Positions 39,759-47,740 of a stretch of 64,000 nucleotides of DNA are shown here, one piece after another. Source of the DNA: Hymenobacter sp. YC55 (GTDB lineage: Bacteria > Bacteroidota > Bacteroidia > Cytophagales > Hymenobacteraceae); assembly GCF_029433095.1 (NCBI RefSeq), contig NZ_JARNTX010000009.1:1-64000 (forward strand). The letters are read 5' to 3'. Position numbers and translations under genes: made by a program. Each line of letters begins with the position of its first letter. Position 1 is the first letter of the stretch. The notes beneath the pieces are model-generated. The model was not told the DNA's origin. It ran no database searches and saw only the letters and a list, made by a program, of their open reading frames with translations.

Positions 39759-40601
39759 CTATAATCGTGTGCCTCGCGGCCTCTGCTTGGGGGCGGTCTT
39801 GGCCTCGTCCTCGTCCTCGCTGCTAGGTGTTGGCAGCGTGGGCACTTGCTGCTGGCTAGCCGGGAACATCTCGCGGAGCTGGGCCGCTTTGAACCCGACT
39901 TGTTGGCCGGTTACTGCTACTCCTTCTAGCTCGAAGCTAACGCCGCGTAGGATGCCGCCTTTGTCGTGGCGGTATCGAGTAGCAATACCTCTTTGCTCTA
40001 ACTGCTCTTGCAGCCACTGCGGGCCGCTATTAGCGGGCTGGGCTACGAGCTGCTTTACTGCCTCGCGTACCAGTTCTCGGGTTGCCTGTTTGATGGGGTC
40101 CACATCGGCCAAACTCTGCCGGCGTTCGGGTATCGGCTGCATCCCTAGCTCCTGGCTTATCTGCTTGGTGATGGCTGGCTGACGGTAGAAATTATTATCA
40201 GTCCGTAGGGCTGGGCCTCCGTCAATCGGCACTCGGTTTAGGTAGATATGAACGTGGGCGTGCTGCTTATCCCGGTGCTCATAAACGACTACCTGGTGAC
40301 GGTCAATTGGGGCGCCAATTAACTCACAATAACGCCGTGCTGCGGCTACCTTTTGCTCCTGGGTTACTACCTCGTCGGCCTTCCACGAAAGCACCGTATG
40401 CCATACTGGTTTCTGTATCTTCTTGCTGATCGCGGCGGTGGCCTGCATATCCTCAGCCATTTCTTTAGGGCTACCTGGAATCACATTAGATACTACCAGT
40501 AAAGGCGCATCCTCAGGCTCTTTTCCTTTGCCACGGCGCAAGCCTGCACCATATAGTAGGGCTCCTTCAAAATCGCTGCCGGTTACTGTTTTTGCTATCA
40601 T
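39759..40601 (-). CDS. Relaxase (MobP-like HUH nuclease)
   Basis: 280 residues. The HUH metal motif HRDKQHAHVHIYLNRV is at 109-124 (His114, His116, His118), preceded by motifs MIAKTVTGSDFEGALLYGAG and KPVWHTVLSW. Tyr residues near the N-terminus (Tyr17) could be the nicking residue. It cuts oriT and is carried into the recipient. The C-terminal 40 residues are Pro/Glu then basic, ending RPRGTRL, similar to the other mobilization proteins. It overlaps mobC by 4 bases (ATGA). Confidence 0.93.
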   Translation of the reverse strand: MIAKTVTGSDFEGALLYGAGLRRGKGKEPEDAPLLVVSNVIPGSPKEMAEDMQATAAISKKIQKPVWHTVLSWKADEVVTQEQKVAAARRYCELIGAPIDRHQVVVYEHRDKQHAHVHIYLNRVPIDGGPALRTDNNFYRQPAITKQISQELGMQPIPERRQSLADVDPIKQATRELVREAVKQLVAQPANSGPQWLQEQLEQRGIATRYRHDKGGILRGVSFELEGVAVTGQQVGFKAAQLREMFPASQQQVPTLPTPSSEDEDEAKTAPKQRPRGTRL

Positions 40602-40918
40602 TTCAGGTAGGAGCGAATGATAGCTAAGGCTTGCTTCAAGTGGGCCTCGTCGGTGTTAAACAAGGTGCTGGACTGAACGCGCCTCGCTATCTGGTTAAGG
40701 TTGGTACCAATGCCTACGAGCTGCCGCCGTAGCTCTGGCGGCATTACTTCTTTTACCTCGCCCTGTACGCCAAGGGTGCGCAGATAATCAGAATACTTCT
40801 TGTAGCCAGCGGCCTTTGCGTTAGCTATAATTTTATTCTTCTCCTGCTCGGTTACTCGAAAATTAATTTGCTGGTCGCGGTTTGGCTCTACTGGTTCCCG
40901 GGTTGCTTCATTGGTCAT
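40598..40918 (-). CDS. mobC: MobC-like relaxosome accessory protein
   Basis: 106 residues. NFRVTEQEKNKIIANAKAAG and YKKYSDYLRTLGVQGEV form a ribbon-helix-helix. The C-terminal MobC signature is LRRQLVGIGTNLNQIARRVQ. It binds oriT and helps the relaxase nick. First gene of the leftward mobilization operon, immediately beside the candidate oriT. Confidence 0.9.
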   Translation of the reverse strand: MTNEATREPVEPNRDQQINFRVTEQEKNKIIANAKAAGYKKYSDYLRTLGVQGEVKEVMPPELRRQLVGIGTNLNQIARRVQSSTLFNTDEAHLKQALAIIRSYLK

Positions 40919-40991
40919 AGGGGCTTTCGTTGAGTAGTGGGACTAAGCTACGTCTAAATCATCTATGAGGCTATTTTATGTCGTCTGCTTT

Positions 40992-41078
40992 AGCAAGCCA
41001 AGCCAAGTGAGCCTGCGAACTTGGCGGTGTCATTGTAAGATATAAACGAAGTTTGTATATACAATGACATGGCTTGCT
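40992..41078. other. Candidate oriT: nested inverted repeats upstream of mobC
   Basis: AGCAAGCCA (40992-41000) pairs with TGGCTTGCT (41070-41078). Inside, TGTCATTGTA (41028-41037) pairs with TACAATGACA (41060-41069), and CCAAGT (41003-41008) with ACTTGG (41019-41024). The result is one three-armed structure of 87 bp. Its place 74 bp upstream of mobC/relaxase is that of an origin of transfer. The nic site cannot be located by eye. Confidence 0.7.
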
Positions 41079-41150
41079 GTACGTTTAAACGGGCTAGTAG
41101 AACGGGGGCGTTGAACAGTCGTTGAACAGTGCTAGAGCTAGAGCTTATAT

Positions 41151-41625
41151 GAGGCTTTGGCGCTTTGAGGCTTTGAGGGTTTGAGGCTCAACATCTACTT
41201 CTACGATTATCGAAGCTACCTATTTAGACTGCACGACCGGATAATTGTCTTCTAGATATTTTGAGGCTATGATATTCTGAGGTTATGAGGCTAGGACGTT
41301 TTGAAGTTTTGAGGCTCTGAGGCTCTGAGGTTTTGAGGCCGGATAACTGAACAATATTACTGTTGAAGATGGACAACTGCTTATGAAGTTTTGAGGCTGT
41401 GATATTATGAGGCTTTGAGGCATTGGGGTTTTGAGGCTATGAAAATTTGAGGACTTGATATTTTGAGGCGATGATTTTTCGATGCTAAATATCAAAGATA
41501 TTATGAGGTTTTGAGGCCATGATATTATGATATTTAGCCTCATTGACCCTTTGGTGTTTTGGGGTTAAGAGCCTATGAGGTTAAACACCAAAATATCATT
41601 GAGGCTATGAGGCTTTGAGGTTTCA
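41151..41625 (+). repeat. Degenerate TTTTGAGGCT repeat array
   Basis: About 23 GAGG cores, mostly in the contexts TTTGAGGCT or TATGAGGCT, all on the plus strand, with intervening GATATT and AAATATC words. No coding capacity on either strand is believable. It lies between oriT and the parA promoter. Just before it, GTTGAACAGT occurs twice in tandem (41110-41130). Array and position suggest a partition site, although an origin or regulatory array is possible. Confidence 0.75.
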
Positions 41626-41643
41626 AGTCAATTGCTATCTTTG
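41614..41643 (+). promoter_or_regulatory. parA promoter
   Basis: TTTG (41614-41617), an 18-base spacer and TATCTTTG (41636-41643) match the Bacteroidota -33/-7 promoter. The -33 box is part of the last GAGG repeat, so a protein binding the array would block it. Confidence 0.65.
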
Positions 41644-41672
41644 TTTATCACCTATTCAAACCACCAGACCCC

Positions 41673-42488
41673 ATGAGCGAACCAAAAGTTATCGCCTTTG
41701 CGACCCAAAAGGGCGGCGCTGGTAAGTCTACAATCAGTGTTCACGTTGCCTCGGCCCTAGCTTATGTCTATGGCTACAAAGTGGCTATTCTAGATTGTGA
41801 CTACCCGCAGAACACTATTCAAGTGTACCGCAATCAAGAATTGCAGAAGGTCAAAACCGATGAAGCTTTCAAAGACCGGCTGCTCAACCAAGGCATTACC
41901 CCCTATCCGGTGAGTATTTCGAGCGTTGAAAAATCAGTTGATTCTATAGAGGCACTGGAAAAGCAAGGATACGACTTCATTTTGGTAGATACTCCGGGTA
42001 CTATCAACGTTACCGGCCTTCCTGACTTGCTGCGCATGGTTCAGTACATTTTCCTGCCAATGGAAGCTGACCAAGGCACCATTGCCTCAACGGTGGGCTA
42101 TATGCAGATTTTGGGTGGGTTCCTTAAATCAACTCAACCAGACCCCGACGAATCGAACCTGCTAGGTTTTTATGCTTTCTGGAACCGCTTCGTCAAGTCG
42201 GAGAAAAAATCCACTTACGATAAAATAGAGGCGTTTTTTGAAGAGAAAGGATTGCCTCTACTGCAAAGCCGGGTAGAACTGCTGATTGGCTATAAAGAAA
42301 GGCGTTCTACGATGTTCTCTCTGCCTGAACGGGAGCTAGACAAGCTGGGCATGGGCAAGCTGATAATGGAGATACTTTCTATCGTCCTCGGACCCGGGCA
42401 AGTCACTCCCTCCGGCAAAACTATTGAAATGCCTTCGGCTACTGTTACCACAAGCAGTGCGGCTACGACTTCGGACGATTCGCTATAA
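41673..42488 (+). CDS. parA: ParA-family partition ATPase (CTn TraA-like)
   Basis: 271 residues. Deviant Walker A KGGAGKST is at 13-20, Walker A' in AILDCDYPQ and Walker B in FILVDTPGTI. The end of the protein is a Ser/Thr-rich tail. ParA ATPases move plasmid copies apart; in Bacteroides conjugative elements the homologue opens the tra operon as TraA. Both the repeat array upstream and the partner gene 36 bases downstream fit a partition cassette. Confidence 0.92.
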   Translation: MSEPKVIAFATQKGGAGKSTISVHVASALAYVYGYKVAILDCDYPQNTIQVYRNQELQKVKTDEAFKDRLLNQGITPYPVSISSVEKSVDSIEALEKQGYDFILVDTPGTINVTGLPDLLRMVQYIFLPMEADQGTIASTVGYMQILGGFLKSTQPDPDESNLLGFYAFWNRFVKSEKKSTYDKIEAFFEEKGLPLLQSRVELLIGYKERRSTMFSLPERELDKLGMGKLIMEILSIVLGPGQVTPSGKTIEMPSATVTTSSAATTSDDSL

Positions 42489-42524
42489 CACGTACTGAAC
42501 ACCTTCTAAAAGTCCAACACACTA

Positions 42525-43157
42525 ATGGCGAAGCCTAAAGCAAAAAGCGAAGAAGAAAAGAAAGCTGCACTAGACCAGATGCTAAGCATGGCTGCTACCA
42601 GCAACCACTTAGATAGTCCTGCTCCAACTCAGCGGAACAATAGTTCAGCAACGCAACCAGCCTCGGAAACCACTACCGGGAAAGAAGAACAAAAGGGAGA
42701 AAACGTTTCGGTGGCCCCAAGCAATGAAGCTGTTACCCCAACTACTTCAGAGCCTACTCCTGCGCCTGAAACGACAATACCAGCGCCAAAAGTTGAACCC
42801 CTCGCAGCGGCACCTGAGCCTGCACAAGCAGCCCCTCCTGTGGCGGCACCCGCTGTAGAAACTACCCCGAAAGTAGAAGCTATTCCAGAATCCACTACTG
42901 AGCCATCGACTGCTATTGAAGTGGGCAAAGTGGAGCTTGCTTCGCTCTTTACTCCCGCAGCCGATAAGAAGGTATTTACTATGCGTCTAACGGATGCTCA
43001 CTATCAATACTTGCTATTGCTGGGTACTGTCGTGGGCAATGGCGCATCCCCACCTGACATAGTGCATAACCTCATTGCTCAGTTCATTGACAAGAACGAC
43101 GCACAAATTCAAAAGGCAATTGCAAAACAGCTACGCCAACGTCAAGTCAAGAAATAG
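42525..43157 (+). CDS. Putative ParA partner / TraB-like protein
   Basis: 210 residues. A charged N-terminal helix (KPKAKSEEEKKAALDQMLSM) is followed by a 110-residue Pro/Ala/Glu/Thr-rich disordered linker. A 65-residue C-terminal domain (VFTMRLTDAHYQYLLLLGTV, then IVHNLIAQFIDKNDAQIQKA) resembles a ribbon-helix-helix. DUF3408-type TraB proteins in CTnDOT sit at the same place after the ParA homologue. It is a candidate centromere-binding protein for the GAGGCT array. Confidence 0.65.
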   Translation: MAKPKAKSEEEKKAALDQMLSMAATSNHLDSPAPTQRNNSSATQPASETTTGKEEQKGENVSVAPSNEAVTPTTSEPTPAPETTIPAPKVEPLAAAPEPAQAAPPVAAPAVETTPKVEAIPESTTEPSTAIEVGKVELASLFTPAADKKVFTMRLTDAHYQYLLLLGTVVGNGASPPDIVHNLIAQFIDKNDAQIQKAIAKQLRQRQVKK

Positions 43158-43186
43158 CTCTCTACAACGTACTTCACAATCCGCCG

Positions 43187-45076
43187 ATGTTAAGCCTCCG
43201 AATCTGTACAGTCTTGTTGCTGGGGCTTAACGTCATAGCGAAAGGTCAGCAGTCGAGCCCTGCGATACGGTATGAGTTCCGGGATTACCCGATTGATTCC
43301 TTACGCCTGCTTAGTCGCTCAACAGCCGTACCTGATACCTTCCGGGTGTACTGCCTCAGCCGCTTAGCGGTGGAAACCAGCACGAACGACTTGTCCGGCG
43401 CCATCAGCACCGCAGAAGAAGCATTGAAACTAGCGCAGAAAATCGGGTATCGGCGGGGCCAGATGAACATCCTTCGCACGCTAGCCAACTTCAACACGGA
43501 AAGCGGCAACTACGATGAGGCCCTGGCCTACTATCAGCAAGGAGTGGACCTGGCGACTGCTCAGAACCAACCTGTGCAACTGGCTCTGCTCTATTTGAAC
43601 ATGGGCGCTACAGCCTCTACGACTGGTGATGCTGAGCTAAGCTTGAAATACCTTTTGCGGAGCTATCAAAATATGAAGCTCTCGGGTACCTCGCGCATTG
43701 GAGTAGAAGATTCCGCAATTGTGTTTCACAACTTGGGAAACACCTACTTTCAGCTTCACCGTTTCGACCTAGCCCGCAAGTTTGCTTTAAAGTCGGTGGC
43801 CATGTACCGGCTGATACCCAAGTCCCTTGGCGCTGGTCAAGCAAGCTTGTTAATGGGCCGCATTTATCAGCAGCAGGCCGCCACTCGTACCAATCTGGAT
43901 TCAGCCAGTAAGTACCTGCATCAGACAGTTGGCTATGCTCAGCGTTCCGGCAATCCCAAAGAAGAAGCAGGGGCGCTCATCAACGTAGCGGAACTGTACC
44001 AGCAGCAGCGGAACTATCCGGCAATGCGCGACGCTGCCGCCCGCTGCCTGGAGCTAGCCAATAGGGTAGGGGCAATCCCATTTCAGGGGGCTGCCTCAAC
44101 CTTGCTGGCTAAGGCATATGCGGCCTTGGGTGACTATCAGCAAGCCTATTCTTACGAGGTAGGCGCTACGGCCTTGAACCGTGTTCTGGAAGCCCAAGAA
44201 AACAAGAAAGCCCTGGCTCAGCTGCACGTCAAGTACGATGTACAAGCTCGGGAGCAACAAATCAAGCTTTTGAGGCAGCAGGCCCGCGCTGACGCTGCCT
44301 TGGTTCGGGAGCAGCAGCAACAGAAACGGGCGCTGCTCGGGGTGGCTTCCTTGCTCTTGCTAGGTTTAACGGCTGGCACCCTGCTCTACTGGCGGCTTCG
44401 TCGTAGTCGGGCGCTCTTGGCTAAGACTAATGGCTTGCTGGCCTCGGCCAATGCGGAAATTCAGGAATCAGTAACGGAAAAGGAAGTGCTGGTGCAAGAA
44501 ATCCACCACCGCGTTAAAAACAACCTGCAATTGGTGAGCAGCCTGCTTTCCTGGCAAAGCAGCGCCTCGAACGACCCAACCGTTACGGCTCTAATGGCGG
44601 GCAACCAGGCTCGTATTCAGAGTATGGCCCTGGTGCACGAGTTTCTGTACCGGGCGGAAAACCTAGCTCAGATTCGGCTTGACTCGTACCTCGCAGAGTT
44701 GCTGCCTGCGCTCCGTCTATCCTTGGCTACTCCCCATCGGCAGATAGAGCTATCTACGGACTTGGCTCCAGTCGCCATGTGCGCCAAGGACGGTAGCGCG
44801 TTTGGATTGCTGGTCAGCGAAATAGTAACCAACGCCTATAAGCACGCCTTTCGTGAGCAGGCCGCGGGCCACCTGCATATCGCCCTGAAAGGCGTTTCAA
44901 CCAAAGGATTTCACTTAACGGTAACGGATAATGGCGCTGGCTTGCCTGCCACTGGCTTCGAGGGCCAGGGGCTCGGTATGCAGATTGTGCGCAAGCTGGC
45001 CAAGCAGTTGAAAGCAACCGTCACCGCTTCCCCCAACGTACCCACCGGCACCTGCATCGAAATTTTTCACCCTTGA
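43187..45076 (+). CDS. TPR-containing sensor histidine kinase (HisKA_2 type)
   Basis: 629 residues. Signal peptide-like start (MLSLRICTVLLLGLNVIAKG), about six TPR repeats (GNYDEALAYYQQGVDLATAQ and others), a coiled segment, one membrane helix (ALLGVASLLLLGLTAGTLLY), then the HisKA_2 box EIHHRVKNNLQLVSSLLSWQ near 437-456 and an HATPase domain (EIVTNAYKHAF, DNGAGLP, GLGMQIVRKLAKQL). The TPRs should face the periplasm. It is followed by a LytTR regulator. It lies between the partition genes and the tra genes, so it may set transfer timing. Confidence 0.9.
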   Translation: MLSLRICTVLLLGLNVIAKGQQSSPAIRYEFRDYPIDSLRLLSRSTAVPDTFRVYCLSRLAVETSTNDLSGAISTAEEALKLAQKIGYRRGQMNILRTLANFNTESGNYDEALAYYQQGVDLATAQNQPVQLALLYLNMGATASTTGDAELSLKYLLRSYQNMKLSGTSRIGVEDSAIVFHNLGNTYFQLHRFDLARKFALKSVAMYRLIPKSLGAGQASLLMGRIYQQQAATRTNLDSASKYLHQTVGYAQRSGNPKEEAGALINVAELYQQQRNYPAMRDAAARCLELANRVGAIPFQGAASTLLAKAYAALGDYQQAYSYEVGATALNRVLEAQENKKALAQLHVKYDVQAREQQIKLLRQQARADAALVREQQQQKRALLGVASLLLLGLTAGTLLYWRLRRSRALLAKTNGLLASANAEIQESVTEKEVLVQEIHHRVKNNLQLVSSLLSWQSSASNDPTVTALMAGNQARIQSMALVHEFLYRAENLAQIRLDSYLAELLPALRLSLATPHRQIELSTDLAPVAMCAKDGSAFGLLVSEIVTNAYKHAFREQAAGHLHIALKGVSTKGFHLTVTDNGAGLPATGFEGQGLGMQIVRKLAKQLKATVTASPNVPTGTCIEIFHP

Positions 45077-45109
45077 TGACTATCCATTTCCTTTTTAAAC
45101 GCCGACCTA

Positions 45110-45856
45110 ATGGCTACTATCCTCATTGTTGAAGATGAAGTATTGATTGCGGACGAAATACAGCGGGCTTTGATCCGACTAGGTCATAATGCCTTAGAGC
45201 CAGTTGATAATAGCGATGATGCGCTGGCCACCTTAGCTGAGCAGCAAGTAGAACTGGTATTGATGGACGTGAATATTCAGGGTGATACCGATGGTATTGC
45301 GACAGCTATCCTGGTACGTCGTCAGTTTGCCATTCCGGTAGTGTTTCTCACAGCCCGTTCTGATTCGGCTACCCTCAACCGGGCCAAGGTAGCGCAGCCT
45401 TTCGGCTTCCTGCTCAAGCCTTTCACCGATGATTCGCTACGGGCTCAACTGGAAATGGCCCTGTATAATGCCTACGAAGTTCCCCCGCCAAGAACTGCAG
45501 CCAGTGAGGAAATGGCAACCTCAGCCCCAAATACTACTCAGTTTGCCCGGCATTTCTTTGTCCGTCATGGCTCGGGGCACGTCCGGATAGCAGTGAGCGA
45601 TATACTGTACTTCGAGGCCCTGCAAAACTACGTCCGCCTGCACACGGCTACCAGCAGCTACGTGTTTGACTCCACCTTGAAGGAGCTAGAGCAAAAGCTA
45701 CCGCCCTGCTTCTTCAAAACCCACCGCTCCCACATCGTCAACCTGGACCATGTGCAAGCCTATGTCGAGGGCTGCGTACTGCTCGGCAAAGAGTATATCC
45801 CCGTTAGTCGGGCCTGCAAAGAGGAATTGAAGAACCGTATCCACCTGCTTGGGTAG
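45110..45856 (+). CDS. LytTR-family response regulator
   Basis: 248 residues. Receiver domain 1-120 with acidic pair Glu8/Asp9, phosphoacceptor Asp53 (LVLMDVNIQG) and Lys (FLLKPFTDD). The DNA-binding LytTR domain at 150-245 has SDILYFEALQNYVRLHTATS, FFKTHRSHIVNLDHVQAYVE and VSRACKEEL. It pairs with the upstream kinase; the 33-base gap suggests one transcript. Likely target: the tra promoter region 45857-46010, inferred from position. Confidence 0.92.
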   Translation: MATILIVEDEVLIADEIQRALIRLGHNALEPVDNSDDALATLAEQQVELVLMDVNIQGDTDGIATAILVRRQFAIPVVFLTARSDSATLNRAKVAQPFGFLLKPFTDDSLRAQLEMALYNAYEVPPPRTAASEEMATSAPNTTQFARHFFVRHGSGHVRIAVSDILYFEALQNYVRLHTATSSYVFDSTLKELEQKLPPCFFKTHRSHIVNLDHVQAYVEGCVLLGKEYIPVSRACKEELKNRIHLLG

Positions 45857-46010
45857 CGTTTTTCCTCATTCGTGACTGATTGGCCATTACCGTTCGTGTA
45901 GTGGATTTGCAGCTCACCACCCAATTTCTGCCATTCATCAAATACTCTGGCTCTGGCTGAATCCTGACTCTAGCTTAGTAGTGGGGATTCAGCCACTGCT
46001 TTATACTGCT

Positions 46011-46973
46011 ATGCTTAGTCAATATTCCTGGGGCCAGTTTTTCGTGTTCGTGCTGGTATTACTGGTACTCTACTACTTGGTAGTAGGATTTCTCTATTAC
46101 CGCGATGACTTTTCTGACCTTCTAAAAGGAAAGAAGGTAAGCGGCGGACCTCAACTGGCAGGCGCGGCCCCTGGCACTACGGCCGCTGCGCCACCGTCCC
46201 TTGTGCGGCCAAAGTCAGCCTTCGTGGCTACGCCTACGGCCACTGAATCGGCAGCCGGTACGGCGGAAGCAGACGCAACTACTGAAGCGCCCGAAGCTGG
46301 GGCGGCAGAGAACCTACCCGAAGGCGCAGCGGCGGTAGTAGGAGGGGAGCTGCCCGATTCCACAGCCAGGGCAACCGGTCGGGATGATAGCGAAGATGAT
46401 GGTGGACCAATGGACGCGGCGGCATCAGTGGCCGGAGCCACGGACGAGGCCATAGCAGCCGACGAATCCCGGCAAGAGCAGGAGGACCGCCCAAATCCGC
46501 AGCTAGAGGCGCTGATTCGCAGAAAGGCCCACCAAATGCCCGTTGATAATACTGAGGCTGAGGCTAATGGTGTGGATAAGGATGGTGCTAGCACAACTGC
46601 AGGCCAAGAAAGACTGGTTGAGGACACCAATAAGACGGATACAAATGCTGAAGCTAAGCACCACGCCATCGAGGTATCTGCTATTGAGCCTGAGATAGTG
46701 TACCAGCCTGCCGTCGCTGGCAGCTATGAGCCTCTAGCTGATTTTGGGGAGCCTCTGGCCGAATTTGAGGAATTGGTAGCGACGAAAGCAGACGTTGCCC
46801 CTGTCGAAATGGAAGAGCTGTTTGCAGTTGAAACAGTGGCCGCATTCGTGGCTCAGTTGCAGGCAGGAGAGCAGCCACAGGGACCTGCTGCTTTAGCGGA
46901 TACTACTCTAGGCGAGCAATGGGCTCTCCGAACCAAGGAAACCAGCAATGAAATAGCGAGCCTGTTCGCGTAG
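46011..46973 (+). CDS. Single-pass membrane protein with acidic low-complexity tail
   Basis: 320 residues from the ATG at 46011 (MLSQYSWGQFFVFVLVLLVL). One membrane helix at about 8-30 (YYLVVGFLYYRDD closes it), then nearly 290 residues rich in Ala, Glu, Thr and Asp without a fold signature. It occupies the slot of the small TraC/TraD-like membrane proteins ahead of traE in Bacteroidota elements. Function not known. A GTG 30 bases upstream is an alternative start. Confidence 0.6.
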   Translation: MLSQYSWGQFFVFVLVLLVLYYLVVGFLYYRDDFSDLLKGKKVSGGPQLAGAAPGTTAAAPPSLVRPKSAFVATPTATESAAGTAEADATTEAPEAGAAENLPEGAAAVVGGELPDSTARATGRDDSEDDGGPMDAAASVAGATDEAIAADESRQEQEDRPNPQLEALIRRKAHQMPVDNTEAEANGVDKDGASTTAGQERLVEDTNKTDTNAEAKHHAIEVSAIEPEIVYQPAVAGSYEPLADFGEPLAEFEELVATKADVAPVEMEELFAVETVAAFVAQLQAGEQPQGPAALADTTLGEQWALRTKETSNEIASLFA

Positions 46974-47042
46974 CAATCCTTTAGTCATCTCATAACCAGA
47001 TTATTAAACCTTTTTCTTTCCCTCATCCAATCTTTTACGACC

Positions 47043-47363
47043 ATGAAAAAGAAGCAGATTCTCACGTCAATTGCTATCCTCGGGCTCATGCTCTGCACTC
47101 AAGCTGTATTTGCTCAAGGCGGCGGCGCAGCTGGTGGTGCCAGCGGCATTCAGGATGCCACTACTCAGGTTACCAACTATTTCGACCCGCTTACCAAGCT
47201 CATGTATGCAATCGGGGCTGTTCTTGGTCTGATCGGCGCTATCAAGGTGTATAGCAAGTGGAACGCAGGCGACCAAGACACGCAGAAAACGGCGGTATCG
47301 TGGTTCGGCTCTATGATTTTCCTGGTACTGGTAGCAACGGTAGTTCGCTCGTTCTTCCTGTAA
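47043..47363 (+). CDS. traE: TraE-like protein (DUF4134; VirB2-type pilin subunit)
   Basis: 106 residues. Signal peptide (ILTSIAILGLMLCTQAVFAQ), a Gly-rich stretch, then two membrane helices: LMYAIGAVLGLIGAIKVYSK and FGSMIFLVLVATVVRSFF, joined by WNAGDQDTQ. This is the DUF4134 pattern of Bacteroidota conjugative elements. Size and topology match a VirB2-like pilus or channel subunit. First of the contiguous tra genes. Confidence 0.92.
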   Translation: MKKKQILTSIAILGLMLCTQAVFAQGGGAAGGASGIQDATTQVTNYFDPLTKLMYAIGAVLGLIGAIKVYSKWNAGDQDTQKTAVSWFGSMIFLVLVATVVRSFFL

Positions 47364-47375
47364 GCCTACGCCGCC

Positions 47376-47705
47376 ATGCCTCAATACAACCTGAATCGCG
47401 GCATTAATAAGCCTTGGGAGTTCAACGGGCTTATTGGAGGCAATGTATACTACTTGGTAGCAGGCATCGGCTTGGTGTTCGCGGCCTTCGTGACCATGTA
47501 TCTACTGGGTACTCCGCTGCTGCTGACGGTAGTGATAACGCTCGTGCTGGGTGGGGGTATGTGGGCCGGGGTATTCGCCTTAAATACGAAATACGGGGAG
47601 CACGGCATGATGAAAGCCGGTGCTCGGCGCTCAGCGCCAAAGCGAATTACGAATCGGCAGAGTCGCTTATTCCAAAATTTGAACGAGGACCGGACCGGGC
47701 GCTAG
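47376..47705 (+). CDS. traF: TraF-like protein (DUF4133; VirB3-like)
   Basis: 109 residues: MPQYNLNRGINKPWEFNGLI, GGNVYYLVAGIGLVFAAFVT as helix 1 and LLLTVVITLVLGGGMWAGVF as helix 2, then a basic tail. The family sits in the inner membrane beside the VirB4 ATPase. It starts 12 bases after traE; its stop codon is inside a strong palindrome. Confidence 0.92.
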   Translation: MPQYNLNRGINKPWEFNGLIGGNVYYLVAGIGLVFAAFVTMYLLGTPLLLTVVITLVLGGGMWAGVFALNTKYGEHGMMKAGARRSAPKRITNRQSRLFQNLNEDRTGR

Positions 47706-47717
47706 TAGCGCCCGGTC
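47693..47717 (+). terminator. Palindromic hairpin overlapping the traF stop codon
   Basis: GACCGGGCGCTA and TAGCGCCCGGTC are complementary around one base; in practice the stem will open to a small loop. It lies between traF and traG without a T-run, so it probably attenuates or protects mRNA rather than ending the operon. Another hairpin with the same GACCGGGC core follows traJ. Confidence 0.5.
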
Positions 47718-47740
47718 TTAGGTTATTACCGATTTATTAT

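Noticed and set aside
41283..41543. Leftward 86-codon frame in the repeat array
   Set aside because: It is generated by the GAGGCT repeats (runs of Pro-Gln-Asn-Ile-Ser) and has no independent support.
46151..46669. Leftward 172-codon Ser/Ala-rich frame
   Set aside because: Antisense of the low-complexity tail of the tra-operon membrane protein.
47414..47740. Upstream extension of the TraG frame
   Set aside because: Overlaps traF in another frame and shows no conservation; the ATG at 47741 fits the family start.
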